The position numbers and the translations under genes are program-made. DNA of 64,000 nt, from positions 550,362-614,361 of the forward strand of contig PCDI01000011.1 of NCBI GenBank assembly GCA_002778195.1, in the 5' to 3' direction. Origin of the DNA: Raffaelea ambrosiae (Eukaryota > Ascomycota > Sordariomycetes > Ophiostomatales > Ophiostomataceae). Below the pieces are notes generated by a model. The model searched no databases and was not told where the DNA came from. It saw only the letters and a list, made by a program, of their open reading frames with translations. Shown here piece after piece: positions 47,135-58,200 of the stretch. Each line of letters begins with the position of its first letter. The stretch's first letter is position 1.

Positions 47135-50100
47135 CTAAATCTCCATAGACCGAGGTTGCCATTTGACTTCGTAGAGCTGGCTGACAAAGTAAAAGTCGTT
47201 CTCGTAGTCATTGGAATCCCAGAGGACTTGCCAATGTGCTCCTGCATCAGAGAGTTAGTATATGTCTCTCTCTCTCTTTCTCTCTCTCTCTCATTCTCTC
47301 TCTCTCTCTCTCTCTTTTTCTCTGCCCGCCTGTCTCTGCCTCCCCCCCCCTCCCCCCTTCCCCTCCACGTCTGTGCTCTGCATGTGCATCTGCATCTGCA
47401 GCTTCTGGTTCTGGTTCTTCCTCTCACCTCCCTTCCAAGAGCGAGATTATGCACAACCCGTCCATTGAAGTGGGGAACCATCACTTACTGTTGGCTATGG
47501 CAAAACTCTTGGTCTCCCGCACGAATTGCAAGGCTTCTCCATCTAGATTTCCTAGTCGCCGAAGATCCTGGTCGTTTGCCTCCTCAGAGAAAGGAAACAC
47601 ACCCTTGTTGCAGTAGTGAAAATATGCAAGTAGTGTGATCGCTCCTATCGCATTCGTTCAAGTCAGCATGGAAGTCCTCTCCCCCAAAATAAGATCAAAA
47701 ATAGCACCGAGGCTAAATTAAAATCGTGGCATCGCAACGCATGATCCTCACCCGAGTAGTACTGTTGGACCTTGTCCTCCCGCGCAAAACGTCTCTGTTG
47801 AAACACACAAAAGTTAGCTCTTGGGATCAACTCATACGATTGGTGATAAGGGAAGACGAGTGCACTGCAGACAGCGGTGAAGAAGGGTACGAGAGCTGGA
47901 ACTTAGAAAGCCTCTCTAGTGTGGTGAACGTACTCCCATGCCGTGTTTTTTTGCATAGCTGGCGTCGTGCTTTATCACGAGAGCTGCATTATGCAGAAGG
48001 ATGAACGTGATAAGATAGGTCGTGAACCAAGTCCGTGTCTTGTTTTCTGTCGTAAGCTTATGCAAGGATTCGAGCGTCTCACGCCGCAGACGATCGTGAA
48101 CTTCCTTGATGAGGACGGAATCCAGCTGCGCTCCCATGACAGGTGGTAGTGGGATCTTTCCACAGGACGGATTTGTCTCGTCAAGTATGTCCGCCGGCAT
48201 ACCCAGAGTCTCTTCGCCCACGATTTCGAAGGACCTGGTGGTCAACCTGACTGTCATCCACAAGTCCAGTGTATGAGCAAGTAAACTCCGCTCCTGATTT
48301 GACAATTTAGACTTCGAGCCTGCCAGCTCCAAAGCTTTGGAATATGTTTTCCCTATCACATTTTGCTTGTGCTCCTCCAGCACAATACCACAGCAGGTCC
48401 GCAGACCCTTCCTAATGTACTCGTGGTACTGGCGGCCAATCGATTCGTGGTTGACGACGGCAAATGGTGGTATCTTTACAGATCGCGTCTCGCCTGTGGG
48501 CGTGACCCACGACCGCTCCAATCTATCGCCTTCCTGAGGGATGAACCGGCGCACCTGAAGCTCAACGTATTGATTTGTGTATCCCTCAGACACTCGGATA
48601 GTCCGGGTTTCGGTCGACGCCCAGTGGCCGACTTCGTCCAGGATGGTGTTCTCTTTCCAGCGAAGAGTCCACTCGTGTCCTTTTACTTGGCACGTCTTAG
48701 AGAGGACAATATCGCTGAACTTCAACCGCAAACATGGTAGTCGCCAAGTCTTGCTCAAAGACTTTTGGCAGCCAAGACATTCGCCTGTGGGGTTGTCCTC
48801 ATTGGCATTGCACTAAGCATATTCATTAGCAACTCTGCAACAGATTCTTTACTTGCAACGATGTCCACCATCTCTCGCCTTCACCACGATCGTCTCACAG
48901 TTGCTAGGATCTATGAAGGCCTAGGGGCGCCTACTCACTCTTATGCGCTGCATTCGGCAACGGATACAACTGCCAATTTTCCTCGTTGCAGCCGTTTTCT
49001 GACGATCTTGGAGGTCACGGAATGGTCCACGTCTCGAGGCTGGCGGGCGGGACTGTGTTGGATGCAGTGTGAGGTCCACAGCTCCGCTCGCATAGGGAGT
49101 TAGAGCATGCGGGTCCGGGAGTTGCGGGAGCTGCGGAAGTTGCGGTGGCATAGTCTCAGATGTTGGTGGGAGGTAGGTAGGCAGAGCGAAGGAGCATGCC
49201 CCCTCTGGTATCGGCATAGCTGAGGTAGGAATCGAAACTGAATTCGTGCTGGTGACCATGCCGTCACACGAGGTCAAATGTGGCATTGGGACAGGAACTG
49301 CAAGAGGATTTGCGGCAACTGGGACGAATTCATCCGGCATAACACCGTGGCTTTGCAACTGGGTTGGATCTGAATTTTGTGCAGGTAATGGTTCCATTTG
49401 GGGTGGCACAAATTCCATGGGCGTCATAGTATCCGGGCTGCTCTCGTTGTTGGTGAGGCGGCTGTCTTGCTGCTCGTTGGATGATGGGTAATGCATGATT
49501 TCAGTTTGGACTGGCGATTGCCACACGGCGGTGGGCTGGAGCGGCGGATAATTTTCAAGAGTCTGTACATCTGGCTTGTTCTCGGAGAACCAGTCTGGTT
49601 GGGGAGGATGAGTCGTGTAGTCACCACCCGAGTATCGTTCTGGAGAGGCAATCGAAGTGCGCGTAGCCATAGGCATAGAGTATGGTACGCCATCGGTGAA
49701 AGAGCTTGGCTCTGTAGTTGCCGTGATGACTTCATATCCTACTTGACTTGTCAAACACTGTCATCTGGATGAAGATGTCTCTTTACTAGGGGGATGCCTT
49801 GTTGCGATGATATCTCCCGACGCGACTCAAGTGTGTGAATTGTGATAGATCATATGCACGTGCGCAGTACCTACGACCATGCATGTCTATTTTAAGAAAG
49901 TCTCACTTGAGCCTCGAGATGTACGTTTGTGTATACCAAAAGCGCTCTGCAGCAGAGGAGACGGAAGCAACATAATTGAATTGAGACATACCTGTATCTG
50001 GCCCAGTGGCAGATGATATCGGAGGGCAAGATGTCAACGTGCCCAGGCAACTTGCAACGCCCGAAACAGTCGAACCTAGCAGCCCGCCGGCCATATTGGG

Positions 50101-50568
50101 AGACGATCCAGGAAAGACGCCATGGAAGCAGTAGGGGAAGTCGGGGGACTCCAACTTTTCGTTTGGACTCTGCTCCATGGGGGCGTTGATGTATTTCTGC
50201 TCTGGGGGCACGAGCTCAGGACGATGACGCTTTGGGGGGCGATCGTAGGAGTAGTCGATTTCGTGCTCCTGTGAATAGTGATTGGAGAATTGGACTTCCT
50301 GTGAGTAGTGACGGGAGAATTGGACTAAGTCTTGTGCGGATGTGTGGAGGATCGAGGCGGCTTTTTGTATTACGTAGCGGTTGTAGATGGCAGGTGTGAG
50401 AGTAAAAAGATCTTCGGCGGGAAACTGGAGGATGGCAGCAGCTTGTTGAATTATGGCGACTTGTTCCGGTGTGAGAGAGGCAGCACCCACGTCAGCTTGA
50501 ACACGAGCAACATCTTGTTGCCCGGCGTCGTACTGGAAGCCCCGGCGCCTTTTAATATTAATAGACAT
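47135..50568 (-). CDS. Zn2Cys6 fungal transcription factor
   Basis: Six exons give about 844 aa: 49992-50568, 48939-49711, 47934-48812, 47752-47794, 47489-47644, 47135-47241. Introns 2-5 (126, 139, 107, 247 nt) are well supported by phase and sequence continuity. Intron 1 (280 nt; GTATGT to CTACAG) is my best choice, but other acceptors exist. The binuclear zinc cluster is rebuilt exactly across intron 2: Cys441, Cys444, Cys451, then Cys462, Cys465 and Cys477 (CIRCRMQRIRC followed by ECLGC and LPC). The N-terminal 430 residues are Gln/Pro/Ser-rich and probably disordered. The C-terminal half (HASYAKKHGMG-type block, YFHYCNKGVFPFS, FYFVSQLYEVKWQPR ending) is typical of a family of Sordariomycete Zn2Cys6 regulators without a recognised ligand domain. 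It should act in the nucleus. The dioxygenase downstream is a plausible target by proximity only. The first exon could belong to a separate transcript. Confidence 0.87.
47262..47325. repeat. (CT)n tract inside intron 5 of the Zn2Cys6 gene
   Basis: A nearly pure CT run lies just upstream (in gene sense, GA-rich) of the ACTAAC branch site and acceptor of the last intron. It enlarges that intron to 247 nt compared with 107-139 nt for its internal neighbours. Confidence 0.9.
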
Positions 50569-53519
50569 GTCCTAAGTTGCGGTCAACGTCAGTACCAGCA
50601 GACTAAGATCACACCGCTTGGACGAGCCGGTGGAAATCGCCAATGAGGGATCGTGTAAATTTGCACAGTCCAAGGGAAAAATAGTAGGGGTGGAGAAGGC
50701 AAACTTGACCAGGGGACGGCCACACGATGGCCAAGTGATGCTGCAAGAGGAAAAAAACAAATAACCGGGGTAACTGGGAACCGGTGGGCAGAGTGGGGGG
50801 AAAGGGGGTTGCGCGTATGCGTGTATATTGCGCGAGTGTGTCTGTGAGTGAGAGCGAGTGTGAATGCATGTATGTGTGAATGTGTTTGTGTGTATAGTGT
50901 ATGCATGGTGCGGCTGCGATAATGGGGGTAAGACGATCGCTGTGGACGGGTACAGATCGGTGTGACGGGAGTGTGATGCCATTGCTGGCCTAGCAGGGCA
51001 TGTGGACAGGGGTCAACCAGGAGGGGGGGGGCGAAGAAAGCGCGCAAAACGGTGTTGGTGTTATTTCTTACCATGATGTAAAGTAAGGCCACCCCAGGCT
51101 ACCGGACAGGAGGGGTCTTGGCAGTGGGAATGGTGTTATGAAACGGTCCTGGACAAGCAATCAAAGCGTGGAGGCCAAACCAAATAACGGTTAGCAGGAT
51201 TGCGTCCAGGGACAGAGTCGAAACAGCCGAAGACGGACCGCCGCTTGCTGGCGCTGCAAGGGAGAAGGAAGACGAAGAAGAGAAACAAAGCGGAGTAACG
51301 GGGGGTTCAAAGGGGGGGTGTGTGTGTGTGTGTATGTCTGTGTGTCGGCGTGCAAGATACGTTGGTGGGCCGAGTTCAGAGGAGATGGTCCATCACGGCC
51401 GACGGGAGGAGCAGACAGGAGCAGACGAGAAGCAGACGAGGAGGATGCACGGCGTGCGGAGGGGTGTGGGCAGACCGGCGAGTCGAAGCCACTGATAACC
51501 GTTCCAGGCGAAGGTGAGGCGTGGCAGCAAGAGGTTGGCCAGTTCGTTGGCCACTTCGAGGAAGCCAATGGACGATGGAGCGAGTCTGAGACGTCGTTCT
51601 CTCGAGAGGCAGGCTGCGTGAAGCGACTGCAACTTTGTCTGCAACAGTGGCCGCAGCTGTGGCCACAGATGTGCGTCTGTTGCTGCCTCGAACTTGCGAT
51701 TCTCGGATTGCAGGCGCAGAAGTACCAGCCGTCGTTACCCTCGATGTCTCAGCCGGGGAACACGGCTCGACGTTTCGCGAGAGAAAGTGGGTCCCGGCGA
51801 CCGTTGATAGAAAACGGGGGCGCAGAGTGAAGGAGGGTAGGGAAGGGGAGTGCAGGGCAGCAAGAGTGGCACGCAGCAGGAGGGTTGCGTCTGTAAGGCG
51901 GCCAACGGCCTGGTAGCCGACTCGTGTCGGCGGGCAGAGTGGGCCAAGAGGGTGTGGTGCCAGGGGGGTGGACCAGAGGCTGGGAGCGCGCAGCGAAGCG
52001 TGCGAGGCAGCCGGGCGGGAGATATGGCAGTATGGGAGCCACAATATGGGACTAACAGAAATATGGGAGCCACCAAATGGGAGTCACCAAACGGGAAATA
52101 CCAGGACCAAAGAGGGGGTGGTTGCCGCTAGGCGCACTGTCTGACAGTCCACAGGCCACCAACGTGCGTTTTGGGGAAGGATGCGGTTGCTGCACGCGGG
52201 GGGGGGTGCAATCACGAGAGGCAGCGCATGTTCCGTTGCCGCAGCGAAAGTCGGGTGGCGGCCCAGGACGGCTGGTGGCCAGCACAAAGAGGCGATCGGC
52301 TTTTGCGGGCTGATGTTTGCTGTCCAGACGGAGCAGGCGGCCGCGGTGCTGCAAGCCGGGCGGCGTTGGCGGAGAGCTGCAGGGCGAGCCGCAGCTGCAG
52401 ACAACTGGTCGCAACGCGAGGCAGCACAGGCAGACAATAGCCAGACACGGCGGCCGTGAGCTGTGAGCCGTTGCAAGATCGTCGATTCCTGGGCCAGACC
52501 AGTCAGTCGATGAGTCGAACCGCAGAGATGGGGGGGTGGACAGAGACACACAGAGAAGGGCAGAGGGCACGCACGCGGTTGGCGGATGCACACGGGCCAG
52601 AGCGTTCTTGCCTCTGCTCGTATCGAAGGCGGTGCTGTGCGCTGCGCGATGCGATGCGATGCGAGGGCGTAGACCACCGGGCTGGTCGGTCGGTCTGCAA
52701 CTCAGAATGTCGTCGACGGTTTTGGGGCGAGGCTGCAGCCAAGACGGGCGTAGCCAGCAGCGCAGCACAGCGGCGCGCGACTCAGGCGATGGGGCCGGTG
52801 AAGAGCGGCTCAGGCAGGCTGCCAGCGGAACGGAGGTTTCAGAGAGGCAAAGACTGCGCGTTGCGAGGGCCGGTGAGGCGCGATGGCCACAAGCAAATGA
52901 GGCCAGCGGCAGGGCCAAAACAGGAAAAAAAAAAAAAAAAAACCTCGGTGAGACGACGAGACGCTCGGAAAGACCGTAAGAGGGAATGCCAAAAGGAAAG
53001 AGCGCAGGAGAGGTAGGGCTTTGGTTGGGCAGGTGCTGGAGCTTTTGCCGTTGTGCCTGCTCACCGGTGCGGGCGGGCGGGGCAGGATGGGCAGGATGGG
53101 CACAACGCTCGCGGAAGGCGCGACTTGGTCTTAAGTGGTAAGAGGCTAGGCCAGCGGCCTCGGCGAGGAAGGAGCGACAGGGAAGAGGGGTGGCTGTTGG
53201 CCAGGGAGGTGGGACGGGTGTGTGGAAAGGGAAAGCGCAAGGGCAGAAAAGGGAAAGAACGAGCAGCGACGAAAGCGAAGACAATGAAAGCCAGCAGTCG
53301 ACGAGCACGATTGGAGACGAGGGAAGGAGCAGAAAAGGAAAAGAAGAGAGAGGGAAGGCACGAGAGAAGAGGAAGGCGGGAGCAGGGGAAATAGCGAGTG
53401 CGAGCGGAAGAGTGACCAGGGGCGCCAGGAATTCGATTGCTTGCACAAGAGCATTACGGACGATTCGTCAGGGAATAGTTAACTAATGCTATAGTAATAA
53501 TAACAAGCTTGCAGAGCAA

Positions 53520-53665
53520 CACAAGCAGCGCACGCAACACCAGACAGCGAACGGAACAAGCGCAATGAACGCAACGAGCGCCACGAGCGCAAAGCAACAC
53601 AAGCACAGAGCAGCACCGAGCAGCAGAGCAGCAGAGCAGTAGAGCAGCGCAGCACAGCAGAAGCA
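53520..53665. repeat. Degenerate ACGAGCGC / GAGCAGCA repeat
   Basis: Many imperfect 8-10-bp units are rich in GAGCGCAA on the left and GAGCAGCA on the right. It looks like an old, decayed minisatellite. Non-coding. Confidence 0.7.
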
Positions 53666-53938
53666 TACACGCGCAGAGGAAAACAAGAGCCGGAGAACGG
53701 TTGCAGAGGCGGCGAAAACGCTGGCCGTGTTTTGGTGTTTCCCGCACGGCCGTGCTCATCTGCCAGGACGGGGCTTGCTAATACGTATTTGGGGGCAGAT
53801 CGTTTCCCTTTTGTTTGGGCGTCCCCTTGCGAGTGCCGCCCGTCCTTGTCTGCCCAGGCTGACAGCCGACCGCGGGTAGCCTGCGGCGGACAAGCAAGTG
53901 GGCGGGGAGCCTGATGGCTTCAGGCGGGCGCAGAAGGG

Positions 53939-53981
53939 GCGCAGATGGACGCAGATGAGCGCAGATGAGCGCAGATGAGCG
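53939..53981. repeat. GCGCAGATGA tandem repeat
   Basis: About four units of 10 bp (GCGCAGATGA with one GACGCAGATG variant). Non-coding. Confidence 0.85.
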
Positions 53982-54192
53982 GAATTGCCTGAGATTGGAC
54001 GGGTGGGCGGGCACGAGGCCAGGCAGCGCATCAGGCAAGCAGCCAGACCCACGGATCGCAGTCGATATTATCTCACTTGTGTGTAATACGATGGACGGCA
54101 AATGACGACGGGGACTGATGGTTCCCTGCACTGAAATTGCGCAAACGCACCGACACCGGGGGGGGACCTAGGCGAAGACCATGACGAGCATG

Positions 54193-54245
54193 GCAAGGAG
54201 CCCGGCAAGAGCCAGCAGAAGCCAGCAGAAACCAGCAGAAACCAA
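54193..54245. repeat. AGCCAGCAGA tandem repeat
   Basis: Five units of 10 bp, three AGCCAGCAGA-like then two AACCAGCAGA-like, so the array changed by one base partway along. Non-coding. Confidence 0.85.
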
Positions 54246-55202
54246 CAGGGACCCGACATGGCGAGGAACACTACGAGCAGATGACAGCGGTGACAGGCTC
54301 ATTGTAAGAACCCAGCTTGGACGAGGCAGGAAGACAGGGCGAAGGGTCGTTCTCGTACTCGAGATGGGGCGGGCTGGCCAGGATTGGATGGACACAGCAG
54401 CCATGCCAGGGTGGGAGAGGAGGAGCTGGTCGGTCCGCTGTCTGGTCCTTCTTTTGGGCTCCTTCTCGTCCCTTCTTGGTTCCATCTCTGGTTCTATGGC
54501 TCCCTGGCTTGCTAGCGGCAAGCAAGCGTGAATGGCTTCCCTCCTGGACCCGCTGTCTCTTCCGCACAGCCTGCGAGCACTCGTGTCTCACATCACCGCC
54601 CGTCGAACTGGCTCTCTTTCACTTCTGCGTCTGCGTCTGCGTCTGCGTCTCCAGCGCCTGTTGTGCCACAGGAGGGCGACGGGCAAGGGCACACATTGGC
54701 GCGCCTCGCCAGCAGACGATGGCCAAGCAGGTGCGCAGGGAGACGACTCTGCATGGCACCCGTCAAATCACGATCGGTGCCACGCTAGTGGAAATCCCCT
54801 CCTACTAACAGGCACTACGAGAAGGTAGCGCCCGTGCTCGATGCCCGACCGACGTGCCGCACGGGAAAAACGTTGAGCGCTATTTCCCTGACCTGACCCG
54901 CTAGTGGCTAACGTGAACGGCTGCCGTTAGCTCGCAGAATGTGGCACCAGCCAATTCTCCTTAGCCCAAACAACGGCGTGTTGGCGACGCGGAAGCGAGG
55001 GTGGGCAGCCCAAACCGTTTTATGCCTCACGTGGCCGCCCGGTTCCGCTGTCTGGCGGTGTACATCCAGTACTTGCATAGTAGTGAGCCTGGGGTACAAC
55101 GAGCGCTCTTCGTGCTGTGTACGAATACCACTCATGTAGCTTGCTACGAGACTTGTACTCGAACCAGAATGCGACCAGACGTTGCATCTCCGAGGCTCGC
55201 TA

Positions 55203-55237
55203 TTGGCCACCATTGGCTGCAGTTGGCTGTCCTTGGC
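55203..55237. promoter_or_regulatory. Four TTGGC elements at exact 10-bp spacing
   Basis: TTGGC occurs at 55203, 55213, 55223 and 55233 with different bases between copies, and a TTGCC variant continues the register at 55243. Conserved cores with diverged spacers on one helical face look more like clustered protein sites than a plain tandem repeat. The function is inference; the nearest genes are more than 4 kb away. Confidence 0.3.
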
Positions 55238-58200
55238 CGTTATTGCCCGCCAGGTACCTGTGATCAGATAACAACGGCACGCACTCCTGCTATCTGGTCT
55301 CGTTGCCTGCCAAAAAGGCGTACTCGACCGTCTTTTGCACAAGCTTAGGAACCGTCGTGCCTGGAACTTTTCGGGGCGCTGATAAATCCACACTGACCTT
55401 GGCAGGCCCTCTCAGACCCTCTCAGATCCTCGAATTCCGGGCACTGCTGGCATGCCAATATTCGTACATGGAGCTTTCTACACCGCATCTTGCTACGGAT
55501 CCAGTTTATTATGTCAGCACAGCCAGACAGCAGTCCTGGGGTCTGAGCTTGCGTCAGGGCAGTCCCAAGCAAGGGACAACGGTCGGCTATCTGGGCAAGT
55601 GCCGGCGGAACAAGTGATCCCACCAACGGCCAGTCTGCAAGACAAAGCCAGGACGGACCAGTCTGCGAAAACAGCGCTGCATTTGCTGTCGTCCCTGCGT
55701 GTCCTCCCTGTGCCACGCCAAAGATCAAGCCTTATTGCATAGTATGAGGCACCTATTCCAACGGGTGGGGCCGCCCACAAGGCCTCCAGACTCAGCATGC
55801 AAGCACACTTGGCTCGAGTCCAGTTTGCGTGCAATAACATTGCAAATCTTACATAGTCACTGCCAACGCCCCGTTCTTGTCAACACTCGCGCAATGCAAA
55901 GAAGTGTAAGAGAGCCGCCATTTGTTGCGTATTGGGCAAGACGTACGATTACCCGCCCGCGAGACCTACAAACTGGAAAAATTAAAAGAACCAGGACCAC
56001 TCTAATTAAAAGAGAAAAGAGAAGGGAAAAAGAACAAGAAAAAATCGACCCAAAGACACCCACCGCAGAAAAGTTCACACACAAAGTTTGGTTGTCCCCC
56101 GTCCAGTTGTCGCCTGCGGCCAATGGCCGTTCTGCCCAGTCCTTGCCGCTCCAGGGAACTATGGGCAGTTTGGCGATCTTTCAGTGGCCCGCACAATTCA
56201 CTCGTATCATACATTGGTGGTACATGAATGGTTAAGGGCCCATGGTTAATATGTAATTGTGCTCTCATATCCAGCAACTGTGGTCGGACACGGCCCTCCG
56301 CAAGCACATCGTATCACCAATGTTCCGAGGATAGTCGTCAAAAAAGTGTTTCGCTGTGTATTATTATCGTCTGGCTAGGCATGGGCGAGCCGAGACGCCG
56401 GAACGCAAGCATGCTTGACACCAAGAAACCTGTCTGATGCAATCCACAAAAGACGATCCCCAAGCAAGTCTGCTGACACTCCCCTGCCAAACACGTGCGA
56501 CTTGCCACGTTGACAGTGCATTCCATAATAGGGGCGAGCGGAGAAGCCCACAATTGATCTGCCATGCCCATGAATCTCCATCCACGAAACAAAGATGGCC
56601 ACAGCCCGCGACGAGCAAGGAAAAAGCAAGGCACGTTTCCACACCACAGCTCTGGGCGACCAGGATAGGGGGGACACTTTGAAAGAATCGCAGGCTCTCG
56701 GGATCTACGGAAAGCAGAGGACGCAAAGCAGGGTTTTTGGCGGCAGCATCCAGGAATTTTTCGAGAGAATGCGACAGAACAATACGACAAGAAGCAATGC
56801 AACGAAAAAAAAAAAGGGGGGGGGGGGACAGAAAGGACACAAAAAAAAAAGTCGGGAACAACCAAGCAAACTCTCAAAGCACACAACCAAAAACGGCCAA
56901 ACGGCCACCGGAGGGGGGTTTTGTCCACTTGAGCGGAGAAAGTTAAAATGCCATGTGAGATACGAATGGATACCATTTCTTATCTGGAGATACCTAGCGA
57001 GCCTCTTGTACTGGCCGTGTATTCAGTGTACACGGCATATTCCTTTGTACTTTGTATGTAGTGGCTTGCAAGATGTGGGCCCACGGTCTACGAGTACTAC
57101 GAGTATGAATGCTAGCCGGAGTTGCATTTTCAAACGGCCAGTCTGGTCCTCATACTCTCATAGGGTTCCGTGCCACCAACCAGCGTCGGGCGGCCATTGC
57201 CAAGGTACGCGGCAAGATGCAATAAGAAAATTCTTCTCTTCGTACACGTACGAGTACGTGTCTGCAAATCCGCACCATGCCAGCAGCTGCCGTTCTGGTT
57301 CCGCTTTGACTCTGCTCCGCAAAGCGCTTCCGCAATTGGAGAATATGGACCAGATTATCATTTTGGTAATAGATATATATCTCCAAGGGTATGCTCCCAC
57401 GTTCGGGCAGGGGCATTCGCATATATGCAGGGAATGCCCTGGCTGGACGGACAGAAGGTGGGGGAAGAAGACAGCAGCAGGGCGTGGCCAGGCCGTCGAG
57501 ACGGCCACCAGGAGACCCAAAAAGGAACGCGAAGAGCCCTCCTTCTGTGCCGTCCTTTGGGCAAGAACGATCATTTGCCCGCCATGCTCACTAACTACCC
57601 ATTTGCGCCATCTTGCCCTCCAATTGGGTCGACTCCTCTCGTGGCGGCCGTTCTCGGACGATTCGAGCGTCTAATCAGAACACCGCATTCGAAAAACCAC
57701 GCCACAACCGTTTGGCAAGGCTGTCAGACCTGGTCTCCCTCCCCCTGTGTCTTAGATGATGTACATGGTAGTAACTGGGGCGTAAGGCGAGACAGGCTAA
57801 CTCCACCACAGTTTCGACTACGGAGAAGCGCCGGTTTGCCATTGCGCCGTAGGCTCCCGAACAGAAAGAGGAAATAAGGGAAAAGGAAACCAGGAAAAAG
57901 CAAGTAGGAAGAGGAAATGGAAATGGAAACAGGAAAATGGGAGCATATCCACTGTCAGCTCTAACCCTGTCTGGACTGGCAGATGCGACCCAGCGCAGAA
58001 GAAGTTGGGCCAGACACACAAAAACGGAAAAAAAACCGTTGCATTTATGCAAGGTATCTCCATCGACAAAGCCTGGGCTGGTCTTTCGGTACCGTGGTTG
58101 CCCATGTACAGGTGTCCGTGCCAATGCCCATCACGTCCTCGGGCTGGGCGCACATCAGACACAGCACAAAGTGAGACGGGGGGGAGGAGAAGAAAGGAAG

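Noticed and set aside
52052..53446. 464-codon minus-strand open frame
   Set aside because: Composition is Pro/Ser/Leu/Arg-rich with no domain, it lies in GC- and purine-skewed DNA that keeps several frames open, and no splice or family signal supports it.
54902..54930. GCTAACG / CGTTAGC inverted pair with 11-nt spacer
   Set aside because: Seven-bp arms of this spacing are expected by chance in 64 kb.
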